Assembly (NCBI GenBank): GCA_020050835.1
Contig: JAGVKB010000040.1
Location: 1 to 64,000, forward strand
Origin: Candidatus Obscuribacterales bacterium
Lineage (GTDB): Bacteria > Cyanobacteriota > Vampirovibrionia > Obscuribacterales > Obscuribacteraceae
Direction: 5' to 3'
DNA length: 64,000 nt
Below are positions 8,046 to 15,980 of the stretch, in pieces; the first letter of the stretch is position 1, and each line of letters opens with the position of its first letter. The notes under the pieces were generated by a model that worked only from the letters and a program-made list of their open reading frames with translations, was not told the origin of the DNA and did not search any database. The translations under genes were made by a program, and so were the position numbers.

Positions 8046-8076
8046 TTAGACTAAGTCTAAAAGCAGAATTTGTCAA
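8046..8076 (-). promoter_or_regulatory. perR promoter with overlapping operator
   Basis: On the minus strand a perfect -35 TTGACA (8071-8076) is followed after 17 bp by TAGTCT (8048-8053) as -10. The 15-bp palindrome TTAGACTAAGTCTAA (8046-8060) covers the -10. A repressor bound there would block RNA polymerase directly. The -10 is a weak match to TATAAT. Confidence 0.8.
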
Positions 8077-8103
8077 GCCAGGCATTTAAAGCCTGCACTA
8101 TAG

Positions 8104-8913
8104 CTATCTTAGATGGCTGTGGAAGGCATTATTATGCAATTCGTTCGTCCAGGATTTTTGACCCTTATCGGACTTCCACATGTCTATAACCGTCTTCAGT
8201 GGGTTGATGTGGTAAGGACCACCTTCGTTTGAAGCTTGATAATTACCGCCCCAGCGCTCATTTGAGCCATTGAATCCGTTCAACAGGCTTTGATTGTCCA
8301 TCTTATAACCACTCATATGCGGATCTCGGCCAGGAAGCATGTCATTGCCGGTTGGAGCGAAGCGATATGCTATCTGCCCTTGATGTTGAACATCCATATT
8401 AGCCAGAGCCTTGTGCAAATTGTCGCCACGAACCGAACCTGGGGCCAGATCGCTAGAGTCCAAGAGCGACCCGCGCTGGAAATGCTTTTGCTCGTCCGAA
8501 TGAGACTTCTCCAGAAGCCGATGCAACATCTGACCTCTCAAATCGGAATTGCTATGCTCGTTGGAATGTGAACCGGACTGATCGCCTTCCTGCAATCTGT
8601 TGAGCAGTGCGCCGCGAACATGGCTGCCAGCATGATTACCGGGTTGAGCTTTCTCATCGACCAGCTGGAAACCACCCAGCATATCATTGCTGTGCGTGGT
8701 CTTGAGCTGATTACCGTTCTGGGCATCGCCTAATTGAATATTTCCCAATGCATTCTTGACGCTGTCTGCCAGATTCTGCAGTCCCTTGCCGAGATCGTTA
8801 ACGCCCTTCATGAGGTCCAAACTGCTGTTGGAGAGATTGTCAGTCTCGTTGTGAGTGCTGTCGTGGTGATCATTTGGAGCTTCCGGCGTCTTAAAGGTGT
8901 TTTGTTCAGTCAT
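8104..8913 (-). CDS. Hypothetical hydrophilic protein with RG-containing repeats, 269 aa
   Basis: Not recognised. The protein is very hydrophilic (rich in Asn, His, Ser, Gln, Gly), with no signal peptide and no membrane helix, so it is probably cytosolic and largely disordered. Residues 30-60 form a likely amphipathic helix (DLMKGVNDLGKGLQNLADSV). Between residues 97 and 170 a short motif recurs four times, with arginines at 100, 126, 147 and 162: SHVRGALLNRL, SDLRGQMLHRL, HFQRGSLLDSS and GSVRGDNLHKAL. The C-terminus is His/Asn-rich with a WGG element. The ATG start at 8913 has a GGGAG Shine-Dalgarno. It lies upstream of the perR promoter on the same strand, with 90 bp between the end of this gene and the perR start; co-regulation is not evident. 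Confidence 0.75.
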   Translation of the reverse strand: MTEQNTFKTPEAPNDHHDSTHNETDNLSNSSLDLMKGVNDLGKGLQNLADSVKNALGNIQLGDAQNGNQLKTTHSNDMLGGFQLVDEKAQPGNHAGSHVRGALLNRLQEGDQSGSHSNEHSNSDLRGQMLHRLLEKSHSDEQKHFQRGSLLDSSDLAPGSVRGDNLHKALANMDVQHQGQIAYRFAPTGNDMLPGRDPHMSGYKMDNQSLLNGFNGSNERWGGNYQASNEGGPYHINPLKTVIDMWKSDKGQKSWTNELHNNAFHSHLR

Positions 8914-9086
8914 TTTAGCTTTAGCTCCCGAGAAACTGCTTCTCCAGACCGCTTACGAAATCAGCTGATCTCATAACTAAGTTACTAGACTCTTAGCAAC
9001 TTGAACAGGGTTTATGACTAACTTTCTTATTCGTATGTGGCGAAAGCAGGCTTGAGTTTGCTTCAAAGACCGCATCGGACCAGCTG

Positions 9087-10571
9087 TTATCGCTTGGCGG
9101 AAATTGCCTTCTTAGCCTTCGCGTCCAAGCGGTCGGCATCGGCTTTGCGTCCCAATTTACGCAATAGGACTGCATAATCTCTTTGCACCGTAGACAATTC
9201 CGGTTCTCCGGGAACCATTATCCGTTCGGCGATCGCCACCGCTCTCTTCATCCACGGCTCGGCTTCTGCATCTTTGCCTGACAGCATAAATGTCTCAGCT
9301 AAGTTGAACAAACAAAGCGAGACGTCTCGTCCATCTGGTCCCTGCATTTTTTCATACACAACCAGAGCCTTCTTAAATTGCGCCTCTGCAGCAGGGAATT
9401 TGCGCATCGCCAGGTAGACGTTACCCAATCTGTACAAACAATTCGCCCCAGCCGAACTATCAACTTTGCCAAGCCTGGACAAAATGGCCAGAGCTCTGGT
9501 CAATTGTTCTTCTGATTTGACCAAATTTCCGGCGCTGCGATAGTGCTCGCCCATGCTGATCAAGATGTCGGCGACTTCAGGATGCTCCGGTCCCCAGTAC
9601 CGCTCAGCCATCGAGAGCGCCCGTTCGTAGGTAGGTTCGGCTTCTTTCAACTTACCTTGATCGTCATAGACAATCGCTAGACTATTCAAATTGTGCGCGA
9701 CAAGCGGATGACACGGACCAAGCGCCTGCTCGAGCGCCAATTGAGACCGCACCACCAGCGGCTCAGCTTCTGAGTAGCGACCTTGCTCCGCCAACAGCTT
9801 GGCGAGATTATGCAGCTTGCCAGCGACCTCGACGCTGTTGGCTCCAAAGGTCTCTTCCGAAGCATCAAGAGAACGCCGGTAAAGCTCTTCGGCCGGCCCG
9901 GTTTTGTGCTGCATCTCATAGCTCATCGCCAATTTATCCATTACTGTAATAGTGTCTCGATGCTGCGGCCCGCTTACTCGCGTCAATACGTCCAAAGACT
10001 TGACGAGCAGCGGCTCCGCCTTTTCGACCCGTCCTTCCCTGGCATAGATTTCGGCAAGACTGGCTAGACATCGAGCTGAGTCCGGATTGTCCTTCTTCCC
10101 GGATCGATCAGTAATAGCAAGTGCACGCTGCACAAGCTCTTCGGCCTCTTTATTCTTTCCTTGTGCGCTCATGACACCACTTAAATCATTGAGTGCTGCT
10201 GCCACGCCGTGATGGTCAGGACCAAGCAACTTCAACCGCGAAGCGACGAGCTGGCGATAGAGAGGCTCGGCATCGCGCGGTCTTCCCTCTTCAGCGTAAA
10301 AGAAAGCTAATCGATTCAAACTCTGATCGAAAGTAGGATCGGCCTCGCCTTTGCTTTCGGTCAGTTTCAGCTGTTGTAAAAGCTTCTGTTCGGTTTGAGC
10401 AACTGCCGGCTCGGTCTGACTCCCTGTCTTGGTTGCCGGTGGAACACTCTGTCCAAGATCGCTGCAAGCGGCCAGCACCAGCAAAGCTACTATTGCTGCT
10501 GAGAATAGGAGAATGTATTGGTGTCCGGCTCTAGTCTTGACTCTGCCGGCTGAAGTTAGATTGCAACCCAT
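9087..10571 (-). CDS. TPR lipoprotein (kinesin-light-chain-like repeats), 494 aa
   Basis: Probable outer- or inner-membrane lipoprotein exposing a TPR solenoid. The N-terminus has a basic segment, a hydrophobic core (ILLFSAAIVALLVLAAC) and lipobox LAAC with Cys36. Residues ~75-480 carry about nine 42-residue TPRs of the kinesin-light-chain type. These show the repeating A.PL..R.L.I.....G..HP.VA..L..LA..Y...G...EAE pattern, for example AEPTYERALSMAERYWGPEH. Such repeats mediate protein-protein contacts; no partner can be named. Its ATG overlaps the methyltransferase stop codon (TAATG), so the two are translationally coupled. It resembles the plus-strand TPR protein at 36092 in repeat type. Confidence 0.88.
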   Translation of the reverse strand: MGCNLTSAGRVKTRAGHQYILLFSAAIVALLVLAACSDLGQSVPPATKTGSQTEPAVAQTEQKLLQQLKLTESKGEADPTFDQSLNRLAFFYAEEGRPRDAEPLYRQLVASRLKLLGPDHHGVAAALNDLSGVMSAQGKNKEAEELVQRALAITDRSGKKDNPDSARCLASLAEIYAREGRVEKAEPLLVKSLDVLTRVSGPQHRDTITVMDKLAMSYEMQHKTGPAEELYRRSLDASEETFGANSVEVAGKLHNLAKLLAEQGRYSEAEPLVVRSQLALEQALGPCHPLVAHNLNSLAIVYDDQGKLKEAEPTYERALSMAERYWGPEHPEVADILISMGEHYRSAGNLVKSEEQLTRALAILSRLGKVDSSAGANCLYRLGNVYLAMRKFPAAEAQFKKALVVYEKMQGPDGRDVSLCLFNLAETFMLSGKDAEAEPWMKRAVAIAERIMVPGEPELSTVQRDYAVLLRKLGRKADADRLDAKAKKAISAKR

Positions 10572-11437
10572 TAATCGTTCTTGTTGGTTGTGAGGATCTG
10601 TTTTGACTTTTGTTCGACTTCTCGCCGTTTTAGTATATCCGTTCTCGAATCAAGCCCGCTGAAATCGCGATACGGAACGCCCGAGCGCGAATCAAGCTTC
10701 TCGAGCTCGCTTTCGAAGATTGGACCGACAACATCTGAAGGCGGACTTGAACCGGCAACGGCAGCTAGCGTGCCGCCCGACTTTGCTCCTACCGCAGCAG
10801 TTCTAAATATCTCAAACCCGCATTCGCGAAAGCCACCACGAACCGCCGATGCTGCGCTGTAGGTGAGCACCTTTCCACGCCGCCGTTCAAGCAGTCGATG
10901 ATAGTGGCGAAACAGCTCGATAGTCCAGAGTTCAGGAACTCTATTAGGAGAGAATGGGTCGTGGAAAATCAGATCGAAATCGCCGGACAACTTTGGAATT
11001 TCAAGGCGAAGATCCGCTTGCCTAATCTCGATGTTGCAATGAACGGACTTGCTAATTTGACCAAAAGTCTTCCCTAGACTCGGGTTTCTTTCAAACTTTC
11101 CCTTTAACACCGAGAGTTGCCGGTCCTCTAGAACTGTCTCAATGCATGTCAGTATTGTGGAATCCAGGTCAATTCCCAGAACATTGACGCAGCCTGCGAC
11201 ATTAGGCGCTTCCGCCAGCGCTGCCAGCAGCACCCAGGTGTTGTAGCCAAGCCCAAAGCATATATCAAGCACATTCAATCGGCCGCGCGATCGAAATACC
11301 TCAACCGCTGCCGATGGATAAAGATAGCTCGCTCTCGCTTCGGTAATCGCGCCGGCTCGATTGTGATAAAGCTCTCCCGTTTCAGAGTCCCGGCACGATA
11401 ATGAACCATCCTCGGTAGTTATCAGGCTAATCGACAC
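10571..11437 (-). CDS. MnmC-like SAM-dependent methyltransferase
   Basis: Class I methyltransferase of the MnmC/DUF752 type, related to the methyltransferase half of the tRNA wobble-uridine enzyme MnmC. The SAM motif is VLDICFGLGYNTWVLLAA, the acidic motif is LGIDLD, and the catalytic-region motif FDLIFHDPFSPNRVPELWT matches the D-P-F-S-P signature of that family. No oxidase domain is present, so it is stand-alone. I place the start at GTG 11437, preceded by AAGGAAG at 7 nt. The longer frame to 11554 would overlap the divergent fasciclin gene and lacks family-like sequence. That choice gives about 288 residues. Coupled to the downstream TPR lipoprotein by a TAATG overlap. The true substrate (tRNA or other) is uncertain. 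Confidence 0.85.
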   Translation of the reverse strand: MSISLITTEDGSLSCRDSETGELYHNRAGAITEARASYLYPSAAVEVFRSRGRLNVLDICFGLGYNTWVLLAALAEAPNVAGCVNVLGIDLDSTILTCIETVLEDRQLSVLKGKFERNPSLGKTFGQISKSVHCNIEIRQADLRLEIPKLSGDFDLIFHDPFSPNRVPELWTIELFRHYHRLLERRRGKVLTYSAASAVRGGFRECGFEIFRTAAVGAKSGGTLAAVAGSSPPSDVVGPIFESELEKLDSRSGVPYRDFSGLDSRTDILKRREVEQKSKQILTTNKND

Positions 11438-11548
11438 TTTTAACTTCCTTATAAAAGATCGCCTTACCCAGTTTTTACACTCAGAGCGAGTCTCTTGACA
11501 GTGCACTGATGTACTATTGGTCAATCGAGGGTGGAGAAGGAGACCATC

Positions 11549-12112
11549 ATGCAACTTCGAAATATTAGCTCTCTAGCAGTTTTGCCGCTTGCGCTGGGGT
11601 TAATCCTATCGTCAGCCGGTCAAGACGCTTATGCCAAATCGACTCATGCCAAGCGGCATCATAAGCATGCTCATAGCTGCCCGTCGAGCTGTCCATCAGA
11701 AAAGGACATTGTATGCACCTTGATGTGCGAAGGTTCTTTCAAGAATTTGACCAGCCTGCTCAAGAAATCAGGATTGCTGCGGACTCTGGAAGGAAAGGGA
11801 CAATTCACTCTTTTCGCTCCGGACGACAAAGCATTCTGGAAGCAACGCAAAGGATTCATTGCTGATCTCTCGCAAGATCCGAAGCGTTTGAAAACCGTAC
11901 TTACTTACCATGTATTACCGCGCAAAGTGATGTCCAGCGATCTAGCAAATGCTCGCGCTGCAAAGACTGTCGAAGGCGAAGCTGTAATGCTGGACTCCAA
12001 GAGTGGTGCGGTGGAAGTAGATGGTGCGCTCGTGACCAAGGCTGACATCAAGTGTAAAAATGGCGTCATTCACGTAATTGACGACGTCTTGATGCCAGAA
12101 CGCGGTAAATAA
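11549..12112 (+). CDS. Secreted fasciclin (FAS1) domain protein
   Basis: Extracytoplasmic single FAS1-domain protein, a family usually involved in adhesion. ATG 11549 is preferred over GTG 11531 because it follows a GGAGAAGGAGA ribosome-binding site. A signal peptide covers residues 1-29 (SLAVLPLALGLILSSAG, cleavage near AYA-KS). A His/Lys/Cys-rich stretch follows (HAKRHHKHAHSCPSSCPSE), which could bind metal. The FAS1 domain (about 50-185) shows H1-like FTLFAPDDKAFW and H2-like LTYHVLPRKV, closing with GVIHVIDDVLMP. Divergent from the methyltransferase gene and followed by a good intrinsic terminator at 12151. Confidence 0.93.
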   Translation: MQLRNISSLAVLPLALGLILSSAGQDAYAKSTHAKRHHKHAHSCPSSCPSEKDIVCTLMCEGSFKNLTSLLKKSGLLRTLEGKGQFTLFAPDDKAFWKQRKGFIADLSQDPKRLKTVLTYHVLPRKVMSSDLANARAAKTVEGEAVMLDSKSGAVEVDGALVTKADIKCKNGVIHVIDDVLMPERGK

Positions 12113-12150
12113 TCAGACCGAACACGCGTATCAATTAGTCAATAACTCAG

Positions 12151-12180
12151 AGGCTCTGCTTGGTCACAAGCGGAGCCTTT
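12151..12180 (+). terminator. Intrinsic terminator after the fasciclin gene
   Basis: AGGCTCTGCTTG / CAAGCGGAGCCT form a 12-bp stem with one T-G wobble and a GTCA loop, followed by TTT. It starts 38 bp after the fasciclin stop codon. Confidence 0.85.
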
Positions 12181-12290
12181 GGCAATTCGGGCAGTCAGCC
12201 CGAACTTTCATGCCGCTCTTAGAGCGCCAGCGGCAAGCGAACACTGTGAGAACGGATTGACCGCTTGATTTGATCGGACAAGCGCGTTCT

Positions 12291-12443
12291 CTAGTGCACG
12301 ACGCCGAACAGATAGTAGCTCAGACAGAGCAAGGCTAAGACGATTGAGCCGGACTTCAATTCACGATAGCGGCCGGTCGCGACCTTCAAGATTGGATAGA
12401 CGATCAATCCGGCAGTAATACCGTTGGCGATGCTCTTTTTGCC
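12291..12443 (-). pseudogene. C-terminal remnant of an AzgA-type (NCS2) purine permease
   Basis: Fifty codons on the minus strand, ending in a normal stop, read GKKSIANGITAGLIVYPILK and then VATGRYRELKSGS followed by a hydrophobic helix VLALLCLSYYLFG. This is the C-terminal end of AzgA-like hypoxanthine/adenine/guanine permeases (SIANGI.AG...YP..K). An in-frame stop lies directly upstream and the coding sequence of the next gene begins 5 bp away, so about 90% of the permease is gone. The 3' end is intact, which suggests a deletion joined the CrtC-like gene to it. A loose inverted repeat GAGAACG...CGTTCTC at 12247-12292 could be the old terminator. Confidence 0.72.
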
Positions 12444-12447
12444 TCAA

Positions 12448-13599
12448 TTACAAATCAACTGGATCCTGATAGCCAGCCAACTCAACAAAGGCCTCTCCCT
12501 TAACTGTAGCCTGTCCAAACTTACCTTCGACCGTCGAGGCGCCCTCCCAGTAAGTGTCTAAATTGGTAATCAACTCTTGATCTAAAAGAGCCGGTCTTAA
12601 GGTCAACTCGACTTGCGCGATTGGAATCGTAATTTGCCAGCCGCTCGGATAAGTAACTCCACTGGCAGGACTCTTCCAGTCGCCCAACTTTTTTACACTA
12701 AAGTCTTTGGCAGTGAAGAAGCGAGTCGAACCCTTCTTGCCAACAAAGGTACCAGCAGAATTTGAATCAATCGTACCATCCAGATTCCGCAGCACATAGA
12801 GCATCAATTCGGTCCCTTCATCCAATTGAACTGCATACCAATCCCAGCCGACAATGCGTTCTCCCAGCATCTTAGTGCCAAACTCATGATCCATCCAGGA
12901 TAATCCGACAACTGGAACGGTCTGCGTTCCAATCGTAAGCGTTCCCTCCGCTTTCATCCGGCTGAGGGAATAGTAATGAGACGCACAGCCAGCGCAGCTA
13001 GCCTTCCTGCTTACGCCGTCAGCGCCATGAATGACCGGCTCTTTCAATGGTGTCAGAAGAAGGTCCAGCGTGTAAGCGAGATATTTTGCATTCAGATGAT
13101 GTTGATTCCCGACCAGTTCGACCGACCAATCTCCGTTCCACACTTTGTAAGTATCCGACTTCGCGCCGGAGCCGCGCGCGCCTGACGGATCGATTTTCTC
13201 TCGATAAGAGAAGCGCTTTCCATTTAAATCCGAAATGGCAAAATGAGCCACGTATATATTGTTTGAGTCGAGTTTGATGGACGTGTCATCGTCGTCGAGG
13301 GCACGGCGAAAGAAAGTAAGCTCGTAGCCAAATCGGCGTCCGTCTTCAGCAGCCAGGTGTCCGCTGTAATACCACCATTCCGTCTTGAAGTTATTGTGAG
13401 TGGCGTGGTCCTTCGGAAAACTGAACTTATATCCGGGCAACGCTTGTTGAAAGCCACCAGCAAACGCCTGAAGCCCCGGTAATAGAAATGCCAGCAGTAA
13501 GACTACGGCTTGCCAAAATCGCTTGAATTCCAAGTAGTCACGCATGCCCCAGCCAATCGGATTACCCAGCTTCGACAAAGCAATCTCATTTCCACTCAC
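12448..13599 (-). CDS. Secreted CrtC/AttH-like (carotenoid 1,2-hydratase-fold) protein
   Basis: Predicted secreted protein of the COG5621/AttH family, a double lipocalin-like fold shared with hydroxyneurosporene synthase (CrtC). Conserved landmarks are FPKDHATHNNFKTEWWYYSG (about residues 61-80), FGYELTFFR, then SWMDHEFGTKML and VGWDWYAVQLDEGTELMLY in the second half. The hydrophobic leader VVLLLAFLLPGLQAFA (about 32-47) looks like a signal peptide. The GTG at 13599 overlaps the upstream hydrolase stop (GTGA), indicating coupling, but the ATG at 13545 gives a more normal signal-peptide length. The actual substrate is unknown; nothing else here suggests carotenoid synthesis. Confidence 0.87.
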   Translation of the reverse strand: MSGNEIALSKLGNPIGWGMRDYLEFKRFWQAVVLLLAFLLPGLQAFAGGFQQALPGYKFSFPKDHATHNNFKTEWWYYSGHLAAEDGRRFGYELTFFRRALDDDDTSIKLDSNNIYVAHFAISDLNGKRFSYREKIDPSGARGSGAKSDTYKVWNGDWSVELVGNQHHLNAKYLAYTLDLLLTPLKEPVIHGADGVSRKASCAGCASHYYSLSRMKAEGTLTIGTQTVPVVGLSWMDHEFGTKMLGERIVGWDWYAVQLDEGTELMLYVLRNLDGTIDSNSAGTFVGKKGSTRFFTAKDFSVKKLGDWKSPASGVTYPSGWQITIPIAQVELTLRPALLDQELITNLDTYWEGASTVEGKFGQATVKGEAFVELAGYQDPVDL

Positions 13600-14663
13600 T
13601 GCGACAACTCTGGTAAGGCAGGGCCGGATGTAGCCGGGAGAGTGTCATCAACTTTCTGCCAGGCTTCATCAATGGCCTTCATTATCTCGTTTACCCTTAC
13701 CAATTCAATCTGATGGCCGGCCCCTGGAATTACAATCATACTGGAATTGGGGATCGCTCTGTGTAAGCGCTCCGCATGGAGACTGGGGGGGACTACGATA
13801 TCCAGATCGCCGGTCACAATTACAACCGGTACCTTGATTTCGCCATAGTGCGGCGAATTGTCTTCGAGCGTCCGATTGAGCGTCAGCTCATCCTGGGCGT
13901 AAGCCTTAATCTGTCCCGGTCTCAGCACAAGCGCTGAGTAACTCTCCACATATTTGCGCGGTGCGGTCTGAGGCCAGAACGCTTGGGAGGTGCTCAATTC
14001 GACCCAAGGCCGTGACGTGGCCACAAAAGATGAAATCAACAAATCGCCCAGCACCGGCACCAGCTCGATTAGATCCTGAGTATGAGGGCCGGTATCGGCA
14101 GTCTTGTATGCCACTGCCGACAACAAAACGATCGCCGCTGTGTCGGCCGGATACTTGAGCGCATAGTCTAGCACCAGCGCACCGCCCCACGAATGACCGA
14201 CGATGATCGGCTTTTCAATACCGAGTTTTCTAAGCGCCTCATGAATCAGTCGAGCCTGAACCTCTACGGTCGCTATTTGATCGGACTCACGCTGACTATA
14301 GCCGTGTCCGGGACGATCGAAGGCTACCGCTCGATACTTGGCGCCAGCTGCGCCGAGCAGGGAGACGTTGAAGTCCAGGACCATGCCGTCATTGCCATGG
14401 ATGAAAACGACCGGTCGACCACTTCCCTCGCTCATGTAATGCAGGCGAACACCGTCGACCGTGACAAATTGACCGAGAGGGGGATGCTGACATTCCGCAA
14501 TCAGGGCAGCAACATAAGCCAGTGCTTGAATCAGAGCGAGCAGAAAGGCAAGAGATCCAAGCAAGATAAAGACTCTTATCTTTGCAGACTCCAAGACGAC
14601 TTCACGCCTAACAGCCGCGTTGTCAGCTTCAAAATCCTGTCGGCCCGATTCAGAGTCTGTCAC
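13596..14663 (-). CDS. Membrane-anchored alpha/beta hydrolase
   Basis: Single N-terminal transmembrane helix (about residues 30-55, VFILLGSLAFLLALIQALAY) followed by an alpha/beta hydrolase domain (about 65-345). Landmarks are the oxyanion segment VVFIHGNDG, the FDRPGHGYS loop, nucleophile elbow VGHSWGGAL (Ser), acid residue in TGDLDIVVPP and catalytic His in GAGHQIEL. The triad is complete, so it should be active as an esterase/lipase or haloperoxidase-like enzyme; the substrate cannot be read. It is immediately upstream of, and overlaps by 4 bp, the CrtC/AttH-like gene, so the two probably act together outside the cytoplasmic membrane. Confidence 0.9.
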   Translation of the reverse strand: MTDSESGRQDFEADNAAVRREVVLESAKIRVFILLGSLAFLLALIQALAYVAALIAECQHPPLGQFVTVDGVRLHYMSEGSGRPVVFIHGNDGMVLDFNVSLLGAAGAKYRAVAFDRPGHGYSQRESDQIATVEVQARLIHEALRKLGIEKPIIVGHSWGGALVLDYALKYPADTAAIVLLSAVAYKTADTGPHTQDLIELVPVLGDLLISSFVATSRPWVELSTSQAFWPQTAPRKYVESYSALVLRPGQIKAYAQDELTLNRTLEDNSPHYGEIKVPVVIVTGDLDIVVPPSLHAERLHRAIPNSSMIVIPGAGHQIELVRVNEIMKAIDEAWQKVDDTLPATSGPALPELSQ

Positions 14664-14724
14664 GAATGCACCTGCCTAGGGCTACCGGTTGGCCACTGCA
14701 AGTCTCACGAACGTAAGTTTACTG

Positions 14725-15900
14725 CTAAACACTTTCACCGGCAGCAGAGCCTGAAGACCAGGCCCACTGGAAATTATACCCACCCAACCAGCCGGTCACA
14801 TCGACCACCTCGCCGACAAAGTACAGACCTGGTACCTTCTTGCTCTCCATAGTTTTCGACGACAACTCATCAGTATCGACTCCGCCACGCGTCACCTCTG
14901 CCTTGCGATATCCGACCGTACCGGCCGGCACAATGCTCCAGCAGTGCAGTTGCGCGGCGATAATCGCGAGATTCTTGGAAGAGAGGCGAACAACCGGTAG
15001 ATCGGTCAGATATAGCTCGCTAAACTTCTCGGCGAAGCGTTTGGGAAGTCTTTCGCTGAGAACATTCTTGAGATGAGCCTTCGCTCCGTCCTTGGCCTTC
15101 GCCGATAGCCATTGATAGGCATCAAAGTCCGGCATCAGGTCGATCGAAAGCGGATCGCCAGCATTCCAATAGAGCGATGCCTGAAGACTGGCCGGACCGC
15201 TCAATCCGTTGTGAGTGATCAAAATGTTTTCGCGAAATGAAGCATCATTGCAAGTCACAATTGTATCGAGCGAGACACCCGACAGCTCGGTAAACTCCCG
15301 TAATTGTTTGTCAGTAAGGTTGAACCCATCCAGAGCCGGCTTCAGTTCGACGATGTGAAGTCCAAACTGCCGTGCCAGGTCGTAACCAAATGCGGTGGCA
15401 CCGGTTTGGGGAACCGAAAGCCCGCCGGTAGCCACTACCAAAGAACTGCAAGTAAATCGACCCTGGCTCGTATCAAGGTTAAACTTGCCGTCCTTTCGTA
15501 CACTTTTGATCTTGCAGCTCAATCGAAATTCAGCTCCGGCTCGTTCGCATTCCAATACCAAAAGATCAACAATCTGTTGCGCCGACCCATCGCAAAATAA
15601 CTGGCCCAGCTTCTTCTCGTGAAAGGCAACTCGATGTTGCCTGACAAGCGCTATGAAATCGGCTGGAGTGTAGCGAGCAAGCGCGGACTTGCAAAAATGC
15701 GGGTTCTTAGATACATAGTTTTCCGGACCGGCATTGATATTGGTGAAGTTGCAGCGCCCACCGCCGGAGATCAAAATCTTGCGCCCGATTCTGTCGCTAT
15801 GATCTAGCAGCGCGACCGAACGCCCGCGCCTGGCTGCATGAATTGCGCACATCATGCCAGCCCCGCCCGCACCGATCACTATCACATCGAAGGACTGCAT
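14725..15900 (-). CDS. BaiN/HI0933-family NAD(P)/FAD flavoprotein
   Basis: FAD-dependent oxidoreductase of the HI0933/YhiN/BaiN family. The N-terminal dinucleotide motif is VIGAGGAGMMCAIHAARRG, the family signature ISGGGRCNFTN lies around residues 45-55, and a second FAD contact, VVATGGLSVPQTGATAFGYD, lies in the middle. The C-terminal FAD motif is GLYFVGEVVDVTGWLGGYNF. Length of 391 is typical. BaiN homologues act in bile-acid dehydroxylation in clostridia, but most members, including probably this one, have no assigned substrate. Start ATG 15900. It follows the glycine-rich gene by 80 bp on the same strand. Confidence 0.93.
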   Translation of the reverse strand: MQSFDVIVIGAGGAGMMCAIHAARRGRSVALLDHSDRIGRKILISGGGRCNFTNINAGPENYVSKNPHFCKSALARYTPADFIALVRQHRVAFHEKKLGQLFCDGSAQQIVDLLVLECERAGAEFRLSCKIKSVRKDGKFNLDTSQGRFTCSSLVVATGGLSVPQTGATAFGYDLARQFGLHIVELKPALDGFNLTDKQLREFTELSGVSLDTIVTCNDASFRENILITHNGLSGPASLQASLYWNAGDPLSIDLMPDFDAYQWLSAKAKDGAKAHLKNVLSERLPKRFAEKFSELYLTDLPVVRLSSKNLAIIAAQLHCWSIVPAGTVGYRKAEVTRGGVDTDELSSKTMESKKVPGLYFVGEVVDVTGWLGGYNFQWAWSSGSAAGESV

Positions 15901-15980
15901 TTGGAGCCTGCCTCAATTCGAATTGAAAGTCACAATCGGAGCGACATTGACCCTTCATTCACAGCCGATAACCGTTCGAA

